Assembly: GCF_016595495.1 (NCBI RefSeq)
Contig: NZ_JAENIM010000020.1
Span: 1-51,535, forward strand
Direction: 5' to 3'
From: Persicirhabdus sediminis
Lineage (GTDB): Bacteria > Verrucomicrobiota > Verrucomicrobiia > Verrucomicrobiales > Akkermansiaceae
DNA: 51,535 nt
In this document: positions 8,801 to 16,174 of the stretch, one piece after another
Layout of the letters: each line of letters opens with the position of its first letter
Position numbering within the stretch: position 1 is the first letter of the stretch
Notes under the pieces: model-generated
What the model was told of the DNA's origin: nothing
The model's input: the letters and a program-made list of their open reading frames with translations, nothing else
Databases searched by the model: none
Position numbers and translations under genes: made by a program

Positions 8801-11800
8801 GCTCATACAGCACGCAGCCATTTAGCTGGCAGGGAACGATCAGCTCTAGTGACGGCACCATCTCCGACGAGTACCGCTACATCATGGAGCGGCGAGCTAG
8901 CAAAATCTACCCGGGCAACATGCTGCCGCGGCCAAGTATTTTACTCCATCGCTGGGATATCAACCGGGCTAGTTATTCGGCCATTAATGAATCAGAAGCC
9001 GGCACACTCGAAGAGACTCCTGCTCCAGCTAAACAAAAATCTAGAAGCCGCAACTCCAGCAGTAATTCAAGTCAGTCAGGAAATACTCCCTACATGCCTA
9101 ACTACGATTACTTAAACGAAACGGCGGTCGTTAAGTCTGGTCTACGTCCTGATGCTTCAGGTAAACTCAGCATCGATCTATCCGAGTTCTCTAGCAGCCA
9201 GACGCTCACCGTAATCTTTAACGATGGCGACAATACCTCTATCAAATCCATCCCCCTAGCAGCTAAACAGCTGGAAACCCGCGACCTCAGGCTGAAAAAA
9301 ACTCTCGCGCTGGATAAACACTTCATGGATACACGCGGCACTGCAGTGCTCGCAGCTGGAGCAAAAACCACCATCGAAAATATGCTCGACGCTGACTGGC
9401 GAGCCTACACCGAGTTGGCTGACGTCTATGATTATATGGTTTCCAACAAGAATGGTAGCCAGATAGAAAAATTTGAAATACTGCTAGAATGGGACAGGCT
9501 AACTGAAGATGAAAAACTCACCGCGTGGTCGGTGCTGGCCTCACACGAATTCAACCTTTTCATTCATCGTCACGATCCCGCGTGGTTTGAAAGAGTCATT
9601 AAACCTGAGCTGGCAAACAAGATGCAGCGTGAGTTTATCGACGACTACCTGCTCGGCTCCGACCTCAGCAAATATCTATCAGTGAATAAGTTCAGCCAGC
9701 TAAATGCAGCCGAAATGGCATTGTTAGCACACGCGCAGCCAGCACACAAAAAATTCATAGTCAGATACCTCAGCGATGAATTTGCCAGCTCGCATCCAAG
9801 ACCTGAGGTCGAAACTCGATATTTCACCTCTGCTCTCAAACACAATGCCCTCGCCAGCAAAGATCGGCTAGGCATCTCCAAACAGAAAATTGCGCTCGCC
9901 GCTGGAAAGATGCTGAATGCTGACGCCGAGCTAAAAACAAGAACCTCGTTAGAAAGCATCTTCATCCCTATCGTTGACCTGCAGGACGTAAGTTTGCAAG
10001 AGGCCATTGACTTTGTGAACCAAGAAGCCGCCGAAAGTTTTGCCTACGGCAACTGGCAGAACATAAGCATCGACAATAGTTTGGCTAGCGACCTTGGGAC
10101 TGTGCGCATTCCAAAACTACAGCTCCGCAATGTTCCCCTCGGTGTCTGTCTGCAATACATCTGTGACTTGAGCAGAACTCGATACCAAGTAGTTGGACAT
10201 TCTGCCATCGTCACCCCAATCGGCTCGCTAGAAACGGATGAACTCTACACACGCACTTTCCATGTTCCACCCGATTATATCACTAAGCTAGCGTCCGAAG
10301 TTAACTCATATGATGATCCATTTGCTAGTAGGCCTAGTGCAGCTGCCATTGCTCCAAGAAGAACTGTGAAAGAGCTGCTTTCAGAAAAAGGTCTCAGTTT
10401 TCCTGACGGCAGCAACGTGATATTCGACGCGGTAAACGGAACGCTAACAGTCACTAATACCTTAAGCAATCTCGATGTGACTGACCAATTAACCCAGTCT
10501 TTAAGACCGGGCGGGCCAAGCTCAAGAAAGCTACTGAATAATCAGCACGACGAATTTAACAACTATAGAAAACTCGACTATTTCACTTCACCTTCCTCAG
10601 GCGCTGAGGATGCCTTTGCTTCAAGCGCTGTTGCCGATGATCCCTTTGCCTCGAGCGCGGGTTCAGATACTCTCTATGAAACTAGTGAGATCGCACCTGA
10701 TCGAGCTGAAATAGAAACTCAGGTCTGGGCGGAATCTCAGTATTTCCGCCGTGAAGATACCTCTCACATATCTGCGAACCGCTACTGGATCGACTATGCA
10801 AAATGGGACGGTAAAGGCGAATTCATCTCCGCTAGATTTCCTGAATGCGCTGGTTTGACTCACTCAGCGATGATGGCATTAGCCCTCTGCGACCTCCCAG
10901 CTAGCGGGAACAAACCCGAAACCACAGTGGCTAACAATCAGCTAACAATCACAGCCAAGTCACCGCTGATATTGTTCTACCGCGACACCCGAGAAACTAA
11001 CAAAGTCGCTGATCACAGCCAGCTGCTAGCTCGCAATAGCCTGTACAAACTGCGAGACCGCAGCAAAACCGACAAACAAGGGCGTAAGGTAAATATCCCA
11101 GTCACCTCACCGCTTCAAGCAGGTGAAGCCTACACTAGCTCGCTCACACTAACAAACCCAAGCGACCTTCCTCAAGAAGTAGAAATTCTCCAACAAATTC
11201 CTCAAGGAGCCATTGCGCTAGGTGAATCCCCCGCCACCTATTCGGTAAAAAAAGAAGTCCCAGCAAACCAAACGATCAAGCTCGAGCGGCATTTCTATTT
11301 CCCAAAAACTGGCGAGTTTCCCCAATACCCAACTCACATTCTGCATAACGATGAAGTCCAGCTGACACTGCCAGCTGAAGCTTGGCAGGTCGTAGATACG
11401 CCGGCGCAGCGCGACCTCACTAGCTGGAAATCCATCGCCATGTACGGCAGCGACGAGCAAGTCATCGCCCAGCTGGAATCAGCTAACCTGAACTCGCTAG
11501 ATTTAGCCCTAACTGCATGGCGAATGAAGGACAAGGCATTTTATGAGAGAGCAATCACCATCTTAAAGCAACGCTTATGCTATGACGGCACACTCTACAG
11601 CTATGCATTTTTGCACGGTGATGAGCCCGCGATGCAAGAATACCTTGAAGCATCCGGCGTACTAACAAATTCAGTAGGTAGCTACATTGATACCCCTATC
11701 TATCATTACGATGCGACCAGCTCCGAGCCGCTATGGCATCTCGAATTTGATCCTATCGTCAACGCCCGCCAACATCGATTCCAAGGCGAAACCAAAATCT

Positions 11801-12756
11801 CTAATGACAAGGTGAAGGAGAAGTATGAACAAATCATCCAAGACCTATCGTGGAAAGCCGAACTCAGCGCCAGAGATCAGATGATTCTTTGTTATCACCT
11901 ATTTCTCCAAGATAGAGTGCAAGAGGCGCTAGCGCTGTTTGATCAACTAGAGCGTGACGAGTTAGACATGCAAATGCAATACGACTACCTGCACTGTTAC
12001 GCACTTTTCTACCGAGAAGATCCACAAGCCGCGGCCAAGATTGCAGCTAGCTGGCTAGATAGAACGAAACAATCTATCAGCAACAGATGGCAGTATAACT
12101 TCGGACAGGTAGTCGGACAAGCACAGCAGGTTTCCAGCCAGCTCGCCGCTGAACACAATGAATCACGCCCCGAAAAACTAACGGCCAAGCTAGAATTAGA
12201 AATGAAAAATAGCCAACTGGTCGTCCACCACCGCGGCCTCAAGTCAGCTGAGCTCAAACTCTATCACATCGATATGGAAGCATTGTTTTCTGAGAATCCA
12301 TTTCTCGATCAACAAAGCACCATGCAGCCAGCGATTCGCCCTAACTACGTGAAGACGATTCAGCTAGATCAACAAGTGCAAGAGCAAACTATAGAACTAC
12401 CAGAAAGCTACCGCAGTGGCAGCCTGATAGCCGTGGCTGAAGCCGCTGGGCTGAAAACCACGCGGGCACTTAACAATAACAGCCTGCAAATTCAGCGCCG
12501 TAAGTTCTCACAAAGCCTGCACATTTCTAAGACCAATGACGGCAAATCTCTGAGTAAGTGTTATGTCAAAGTCTACGTCGAAAAAGTAGAAGCAGATAAC
12601 GCTGAGCCGGTGTTCCTAAAAGACGGTTATACTGACATGCGCGGTTTGTTTGACTATGCCAACCAGCTGGACATCAAGGTGAAAAATATCAAGCGCTTTG
12701 CCGTTTTCATTCACCACCCAGAGCACGGCAGCCAGACGATGGTGTTCGACAACTAA
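5869..12756 (+). CDS. Giant secreted alpha-2-macroglobulin-like (MG-domain) protein with embedded secretin-type module
   Basis: The 2295-residue product starts with a signal peptide (MNFRWVSFAALSLLSPLHA). Its layout resembles bacterial YfaS/alpha-2-macroglobulin-like proteins: a helical N-terminal third, a row of beta-rich MG-type domains (about residues 420-1050), a helical middle and further MG-like segments before the C terminus. No CxEQ thioester motif is visible, so covalent trapping of proteases is unlikely. Residues about 1362-1542 instead resemble a secretin/STN N-domain (LQEAIDFVNQ, LQLRNVPLGVCLQYI, TRTFHVPPDY), followed by repeated D-(P/A)-FAS linkers. A TTG at 5857 could add four residues, but the ATG at 5869 is preferred because the signal peptide begins there. 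No pbpC partner lies nearby. Family assignment is by pattern, not alignment; an envelope structural or defensive role is inferred. Confidence 0.72.
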   Translation: MNFRWVSFAALSLLSPLHAASLEFLESWVYSEDREQALQQLVPGTADYYFFNALHLQLTGQNAKLETLMEEWGNKMHGNGSNLGNYEQWEVIRKRQYLFLYQKSPEEALHHIRGDLRIRTQHQRPIPPEEAKVPSVLSEDMISADAFLKHQTRQYQKLTGPLLYAELDKDEPIDYSKQSHLLKNLKRADHPKVIELILTELAAAPNSGFRSLYHINKYLTLAQLDELLEKRPQLIEDESFVDAYLTRMCPAEASWFLYHPAERMSWLEQAWEFAQPLPEKFYSLKAHLLGNLIMQKQAAGQYELETFLSYLAIPRDSNIFRSSPSGKNFRGSVGRLEKKFFDISQEHPAKEEDFLIHQLHHFIRNGVEPKQFSSYIEDDILRRETAIAHLLHGGPAEQWGKELRPEDYSQLREKTHILVAPENQKLWGEDELVSLNLLLKNTPKLHIKIFELDQLNASTTISADAPLSGLVPHYEKHIDYAQDPLIEHREKIELAELKGRGSWIVELIANKSTTRVMVQKGQLHLITKDAAHCQHAWLLDENRDIIPASAIYLHGKKYISDKNGLIQLPLAAIQEKAEITLFAANENAKNANSGLAVKSELDRASTRYNLHLSLISSREQMIAGKQATFKLRTIFAREDVPCDLSKLENPNFKVLATLTDGTISEISKRDIQLDNDGLISCKIHVPEATRRLSFRLSAELPKQLDHSSSTEKPARILQAKRSIRVNSSDGESHIVQPNFTYTTDGWKIELRGRNGEPISKRSVYLTFNHEFISEKVSYHLRSDENGLIHLGQLEGISGVHYNDSEQGVKTYLKPKDTLHIESASTYQISENKPLYITLDSPIAPEKVERAYFQFYQMDANEHNLVRKDVLEKIQLAGNRLKIEGLSAGTYHLRSPLLGRDVTIKVMKGKSQAGWICAEDKALELVEIPALNIDYKNDDQQTLQIQLEGHSPSSIVHLIGTRYFNHLDNYYYSRFQLPGSYSTQPFSWQGTISSSDGTISDEYRYIMERRASKIYPGNMLPRPSILLHRWDINRASYSAINESEAGTLEETPAPAKQKSRSRNSSSNSSQSGNTPYMPNYDYLNETAVVKSGLRPDASGKLSIDLSEFSSSQTLTVIFNDGDNTSIKSIPLAAKQLETRDLRLKKTLALDKHFMDTRGTAVLAAGAKTTIENMLDADWRAYTELADVYDYMVSNKNGSQIEKFEILLEWDRLTEDEKLTAWSVLASHEFNLFIHRHDPAWFERVIKPELANKMQREFIDDYLLGSDLSKYLSVNKFSQLNAAEMALLAHAQPAHKKFIVRYLSDEFASSHPRPEVETRYFTSALKHNALASKDRLGISKQKIALAAGKMLNADAELKTRTSLESIFIPIVDLQDVSLQEAIDFVNQEAAESFAYGNWQNISIDNSLASDLGTVRIPKLQLRNVPLGVCLQYICDLSRTRYQVVGHSAIVTPIGSLETDELYTRTFHVPPDYITKLASEVNSYDDPFASRPSAAAIAPRRTVKELLSEKGLSFPDGSNVIFDAVNGTLTVTNTLSNLDVTDQLTQSLRPGGPSSRKLLNNQHDEFNNYRKLDYFTSPSSGAEDAFASSAVADDPFASSAGSDTLYETSEIAPDRAEIETQVWAESQYFRREDTSHISANRYWIDYAKWDGKGEFISARFPECAGLTHSAMMALALCDLPASGNKPETTVANNQLTITAKSPLILFYRDTRETNKVADHSQLLARNSLYKLRDRSKTDKQGRKVNIPVTSPLQAGEAYTSSLTLTNPSDLPQEVEILQQIPQGAIALGESPATYSVKKEVPANQTIKLERHFYFPKTGEFPQYPTHILHNDEVQLTLPAEAWQVVDTPAQRDLTSWKSIAMYGSDEQVIAQLESANLNSLDLALTAWRMKDKAFYERAITILKQRLCYDGTLYSYAFLHGDEPAMQEYLEASGVLTNSVGSYIDTPIYHYDATSSEPLWHLEFDPIVNARQHRFQGETKISNDKVKEKYEQIIQDLSWKAELSARDQMILCYHLFLQDRVQEALALFDQLERDELDMQMQYDYLHCYALFYREDPQAAAKIAASWLDRTKQSISNRWQYNFGQVVGQAQQVSSQLAAEHNESRPEKLTAKLELEMKNSQLVVHHRGLKSAELKLYHIDMEALFSENPFLDQQSTMQPAIRPNYVKTIQLDQQVQEQTIELPESYRSGSLIAVAEAAGLKTTRALNNNSLQIQRRKFSQSLHISKTNDGKSLSKCYVKVYVEKVEADNAEPVFLKDGYTDMRGLFDYANQLDIKVKNIKRFAVFIHHPEHGSQTMVFDN

Positions 12757-12813
12757 CTGGCTACATCACCAGTTGGCTAGAAATTTCCAGCCAGCTATAA
12801 CAAGTTAAACGTA

Positions 12814-12845
12814 ACAAAGCCCAGAACCGAGGTTCTGGGCTTTGT
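12814..12845. terminator. Bidirectional terminator between the MG-protein gene and recA
   Basis: A perfect 15-bp inverted repeat (ACAAAGCCCAGAACC and its complement) with a two-base centre lies between the convergent MG-protein gene and recA. The stem is strong and the outer arms supply A- and T-rich tails, so it can serve both strands. Confidence 0.75.
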
Positions 12846-12875
12846 CCATTGTTAACCTAATCAAACTCGCTAGGT

Positions 12876-13901
12876 CTAATCTTTCTGAGCTTCCATCTGC
12901 TCTTTGACTTTGTCTTCCACCTCTTGGTAGAGCTCAGGTTTCTGCTTCAATGCGGCCTTGGCGGCATCACGACCTTGAGCAAGCTGAGCACCATCGTAGC
13001 TGAACCAGCTACCGCGCTTGAGGATGATGTTAAATTCTAACGCGAGGTCTAGCAGAGAACCAACTGATGAGATTCCCTCTGAGTACATGATGTCAAATTC
13101 AGCTTCAGTGAATGGTGGAGCCACCTTGTTTTTGACGATCTTGATTTTAGTGCGGTTGCCCTGCACGGTTCCGTCAGTCGCTTTGATCTGGCCAATGCGG
13201 CGGATATCGATACGGATAGATGAAAAGAACTTCAGAGCTCGGCCACCTGGAGTGGTTTCAGGGCTACCAAACATAACGCCAATTTTCTCACGAATCTGGT
13301 TAGTGAAGATACAAGTGGTGCGCGCTTTGGCGATGAGCGAAGTCAGCTTTCTCATAGCTGCACTCATCAAGCGTGCCTGAGCACCCACGGTGCTATCACC
13401 AATTTCACCGGCGAGTTCTTGCTTAGTCACCAAGGCTGCTACGGAGTCGAGAACGACGACGTCGAGTGCGTTAGAGCGCACCAGAGCTTCCACAATTTGC
13501 AATGCTTCCTCACCAGATGATGGCTGAGATACTAACAAATCATCGAGATTTACACCCAACTTCTTAGCATAAGTAGGATCGAGCGCGTGCTCAACATCAA
13601 CAAAAGCAGCTAGACCGCCAGCCTTCTGAGCTTGGGCAATTGCGGTGAGAGTTAGAGTGGTTTTACCAGATGATTCAGGACCGAATACTTCGATGATTCT
13701 GCCACGCGGAAGCCCACCAACACCAAGCGCTCTATCAATGAGCAAATTACCTGTTGGGATGACATCAACATCCACACGGTGTTCATCACCCATGCGCATG
13801 ATGGCGGTCTCACCAAAGTCTTTTTGAATTTGAGAAATCGCAAGGTCTAGGTTCTTCTTGCGAGCTTCTGAGAGTTTATCTGCATCTGTTTTTCCAGCCA
13901 T
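12876..13901 (-). CDS. recA: Recombinase RecA
   Basis: ATP-dependent strand-exchange protein of homologous recombination and co-protease for LexA cleavage. At 341 residues it has normal length. The Walker A motif GPESSGKTT (about residue 70), the VEHALDP and [11 protein letters not shown] core segments, and loop regions around [13 protein letters not shown] are all present. The ATG start has no Shine-Dalgarno. A perfect Verrucomicrobia-type LexA site lies 95 bases upstream, so SOS control is expected. It is a single gene, convergent with the MG-protein gene. Confidence 0.98.
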   Translation of the reverse strand: MAGKTDADKLSEARKKNLDLAISQIQKDFGETAIMRMGDEHRVDVDVIPTGNLLIDRALGVGGLPRGRIIEVFGPESSGKTTLTLTAIAQAQKAGGLAAFVDVEHALDPTYAKKLGVNLDDLLVSQPSSGEEALQIVEALVRSNALDVVVLDSVAALVTKQELAGEIGDSTVGAQARLMSAAMRKLTSLIAKARTTCIFTNQIREKIGVMFGSPETTPGGRALKFFSSIRIDIRRIGQIKATDGTVQGNRTKIKIVKNKVAPPFTEAEFDIMYSEGISSVGSLLDLALEFNIILKRGSWFSYDGAQLAQGRDAAKAALKQKPELYQEVEDKVKEQMEAQKD

Positions 13902-13995
13902 GATCGTAGTTTGATTAATCTAATAAGTTGTGAGCACTGCGCTCGCTTTGATGATTTCCAAACTACTAGCAAAAGTCTCACGGTCAACATAAATC

Positions 13996-14009
13996 TGTTC
14001 TAGTGAACA
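13996..14009 (-). promoter_or_regulatory. LexA operator (SOS box) of recA, Verrucomicrobia type
   Basis: The palindrome TGTTC-TAGT-GAACA matches without error the TGTTC-N4-GAACA LexA motif described for Verrucomicrobia. A possible minus-strand promoter (TTGACC at 13982-13987, 16-base spacer, TAGTTT at 13960-13965) lies just downstream of it. Flanking C and G extend the palindrome to 16 bp. Confidence 0.85.
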
Positions 14010-14107
14010 GAAATGAGACCCAAGCAAAGCAAACAGAAAAGCAATCAACCCATTCTAAGATAACAAGTTAAAACAAAATACAATTGAACAGTATTTTTCT
14101 ATTTTAG

Positions 14108-14126
14108 AAGCTTTGTGGCAAAGCTT
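14108..14126. promoter_or_regulatory. Inverted repeat upstream of the MBL-fold gene
   Basis: AAGCTTTG and CAAAGCTT flank TGG, giving an 8-bp inverted repeat 34 bases before the hydrolase start codon. There is no T run, so an operator or leader hairpin is more likely than a terminator. No regulator is suggested by the context. Confidence 0.3.
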
Positions 14127-14159
14127 GAGCTTCACGCTCTAGCCAGCTAGAGTCTGCGC

Positions 14160-14771
14160 ATGGAAATTTCAGTCTATACAGGCGGCATGGTTTCTACCAA
14201 TGCCTACCTCATCGAAGATGGAGACATTTGTGTTTTGTTTGATGCGCCAGAAGGCGTGGCCGGCTGGCTGCAAAGTAAAGGCAAGAAACCTAGCCATTGT
14301 TACCTCACCCACCAACATTTTGATCATGTCGAAGATGTTGCGGCTCTCAATGAAATGGGCGTAACAGTGCTCGCCTATATGGAGCGCAGTGAAGAACTAG
14401 TTCACCAACAGCTCGCTAGAACCTGGGGCCTTCCTGTAAACATCCGCGATTACAAAATTGACCAGCTACTAGCAGACACTACTAATCACGACGCTTCAGG
14501 TCTGCCATTAGAAATCTTCCACGTCCCTGGGCATTCCGTGGATAGCATCGCTTTCTATCACCAAGGATCGGCGACTCTAATTGCAGGAGATACCCTATTC
14601 GCATCAGGCGTTGGGCGCTCAGACCTACCAGGCGGCAACGAGCTAACATTATTCACTAGCATTAAAGAAAAACTCTACAGCCTACCAGATGAGACCAGCG
14701 TCTATCCAGGGCACGGACCTCGCACTACGATTGGCGTCGAAGCGAATGGCAATCCTTATGTCAAAAAATAA
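14160..14771 (+). CDS. Metallo-beta-lactamase-fold hydrolase (glyoxalase II-like)
   Basis: A 203-residue soluble protein with the full MBL zinc-ligand set: THQHFDH (about residues 50-56), VPGHS (about 125), GDTLF (about 143) and GHGP near the C terminus. This pattern matches the short glyoxalase II-like hydroxyacylglutathione hydrolase or thioesterase branch; the actual substrate cannot be told from sequence. It appears to be a single gene with its own upstream region, 74 bases before the DUF883-like gene. Confidence 0.9.
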   Translation: MEISVYTGGMVSTNAYLIEDGDICVLFDAPEGVAGWLQSKGKKPSHCYLTHQHFDHVEDVAALNEMGVTVLAYMERSEELVHQQLARTWGLPVNIRDYKIDQLLADTTNHDASGLPLEIFHVPGHSVDSIAFYHQGSATLIAGDTLFASGVGRSDLPGGNELTLFTSIKEKLYSLPDETSVYPGHGPRTTIGVEANGNPYVKK

Positions 14772-14845
14772 AACGCATCTTCTTGCACTTGAGTAAGATC
14801 AGTGCCAATGTACTAACGATAACTTTACGATAACCAACTAAATAT

Positions 14846-15232
14846 ATGGACACAACAAGCACGGAAACAGAATTTGTACCAGAAGTTCCAACAACAGAAC
14901 CAACATCTGGCAAGCTCGACGTAGCTAAAGAGAAGGCACGTCAAATTGCTAACGAAGCCAGTGATAAAGCACACGAGCTTAAAGCTAGCGCAGCTGAAAG
15001 AGCAGCACACTTAAAGGCAATTGCTGAAGAACGCAGCCAGCATGCCCGTGCCGTAGCAGCCGAGCGCACAGCGCAACTCAAGCAGGTATCTAACGAGAAG
15101 ATCCAACAGAGCCGCGTAAAAGCACGCGAATGCCACGCAAGCACAGAAGAATATATCCGCCAGCATCCTACTAAATCTGTACTCACCGCATTGGGTGTCG
15201 GATTTGTGGTTGGCCTTCTTATTCGTAAGTAA
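14846..15232 (+). CDS. DUF883/ElaB/YqjD-like membrane-anchored protein
   Basis: A 128-residue Ala/Glu/Lys-rich protein predicted to be one long amphipathic helix (residues 25-100), ending in a short glycine-rich membrane anchor (TALGVGFVVGLLIRK). That helix-plus-anchor plan is the hallmark of ElaB/YqjD proteins, which in E. coli sit in the inner membrane and bind ribosomes in stationary phase. The two following genes match YqjE and YqjK, supporting the call. The heptad-like repeats may have expanded by duplication. A strong terminator follows it. Confidence 0.8.
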   Translation: MDTTSTETEFVPEVPTTEPTSGKLDVAKEKARQIANEASDKAHELKASAAERAAHLKAIAEERSQHARAVAAERTAQLKQVSNEKIQQSRVKARECHASTEEYIRQHPTKSVLTALGVGFVVGLLIRK

Positions 15233-15250
15233 TTCGCCCTTCAACTATTT

Positions 15251-15281
15251 ACCGCCAAGGGCTAAATCCTTGGCGGTTTTT
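15251..15281 (+). terminator. Intrinsic terminator after the DUF883-like gene
   Basis: Perfect 10-bp stem ACCGCCAAGG/CCTTGGCGGT (15251-15260/15268-15277), 7-base loop, then five T. It lies inside an otherwise co-directional membrane-protein cluster and may lower expression of the downstream genes. Confidence 0.92.
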
Positions 15282-15304
15282 CATCTCTGTTTTGCCCACC
15301 AAAC

Positions 15305-15754
15305 ATGAATCCCGAAGAGGAACCCCAAGCTCCAACTGGGCCGTCATTAGATGACCTTGGGCTATCGCAATCAGCCAAAGCGTTTAGCCAAACATTCAGC
15401 ACGTTCATCAAACATCGTGCCGAACTAACTAAGCTCGAGGCTCAAGAAGCTGCCCAATTTACCGCTATCAAATTAGCCGCGGGCGTGGGCTTGGCTCTGC
15501 TTGCCTTATTCACGTGGATGCTCATTGTGGCAGGACTAACTGGCATCATCGCTGGTGTACTTACTCCTATGATGCCCGGCTTCGCTGAAAAATTTGGCAC
15601 TTGGCCACTGGCCTTATTCATCTTGGCATTGGTTCACGCTATTGGTGCATTCATTTGCTACCGACAACTGAAAAAATCGCCAGAGGCACCATTTTTCGAA
15701 CTGACTAAGCAAGAAATAGAAAAGGACAAAGCATGGCTTCAAAAGCAGAAATAG
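15305..15754 (+). CDS. YqjE-like phage-holin-superfamily membrane protein
   Basis: A 149-residue protein with two membrane hairpin segments (about residues 55-85 and 97-118) matching the holin superfamily III/YqjE pattern: a short acidic N terminus, then LTKLEAQEA before the first helix, and a charged C-terminal tail. The next gene overlaps its last 22 bases, implying translational coupling. The function of YqjE is not established; membrane stress in stationary phase is inferred from the family context. Confidence 0.8.
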   Translation: MNPEEEPQAPTGPSLDDLGLSQSAKAFSQTFSTFIKHRAELTKLEAQEAAQFTAIKLAAGVGLALLALFTWMLIVAGLTGIIAGVLTPMMPGFAEKFGTWPLALFILALVHAIGAFICYRQLKKSPEAPFFELTKQEIEKDKAWLQKQK

Positions 15755-16101
15755 CCCAACGCAAGCAGGCGCTAACAGCTGAAATTTCCAAAGCTCGAGC
15801 GCAAATGACTTTGCAAGGTGGACGGCTCCGTAAGGAGTTCAACCTGAAAAACCAAGTGAGCAAATCCATCAGCAAACAGCCAAGCAAATGGTTCGCTGGC
15901 TCACTAGCAGCTGGACTAGGAGCCACCTTCTTATTCCGCAAACCTAAAAAGCAAAAAGTTAAGCTGGTAGCCCCACCAAAACCGCTCTCACACCTCATCA
16001 TTGGCTCGCTCATGCAAATGGCTAAACCAGCTATTCAAGCACTTGTCGTTTCTAAGTTGAAGGAATTTGCCATGGAGCGCGCGCAACAAAGCAGACGCTA
16101 G
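15733..16101 (+). CDS. YqjK-like small protein, function unknown
   Basis: A 122-residue basic protein: an N-terminal amphipathic helix, one hydrophobic segment (WFAGSLAAGLGATFLF, about residues 54-70), a basic stretch, then another amphipathic region. It overlaps the YqjE-like gene by 22 bases. Similarity to YqjK rests mainly on position and size and is weak in sequence. Confidence 0.65.
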   Translation: MASKAEIAQRKQALTAEISKARAQMTLQGGRLRKEFNLKNQVSKSISKQPSKWFAGSLAAGLGATFLFRKPKKQKVKLVAPPKPLSHLIIGSLMQMAKPAIQALVVSKLKEFAMERAQQSRR

Positions 16102-16174
16102 CTGAATTTAAGTGCTTTCAGCTAGGGCTTTACCCTTTACTTACAGGCGTAGCCTCGCGCATGCTCACTTGCGC

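Noticed and set aside
9645-10007. Long antisense frames inside the MG-protein gene and other large genes
   Set aside because: They are shadows of strongly coding sense frames and resemble no family.
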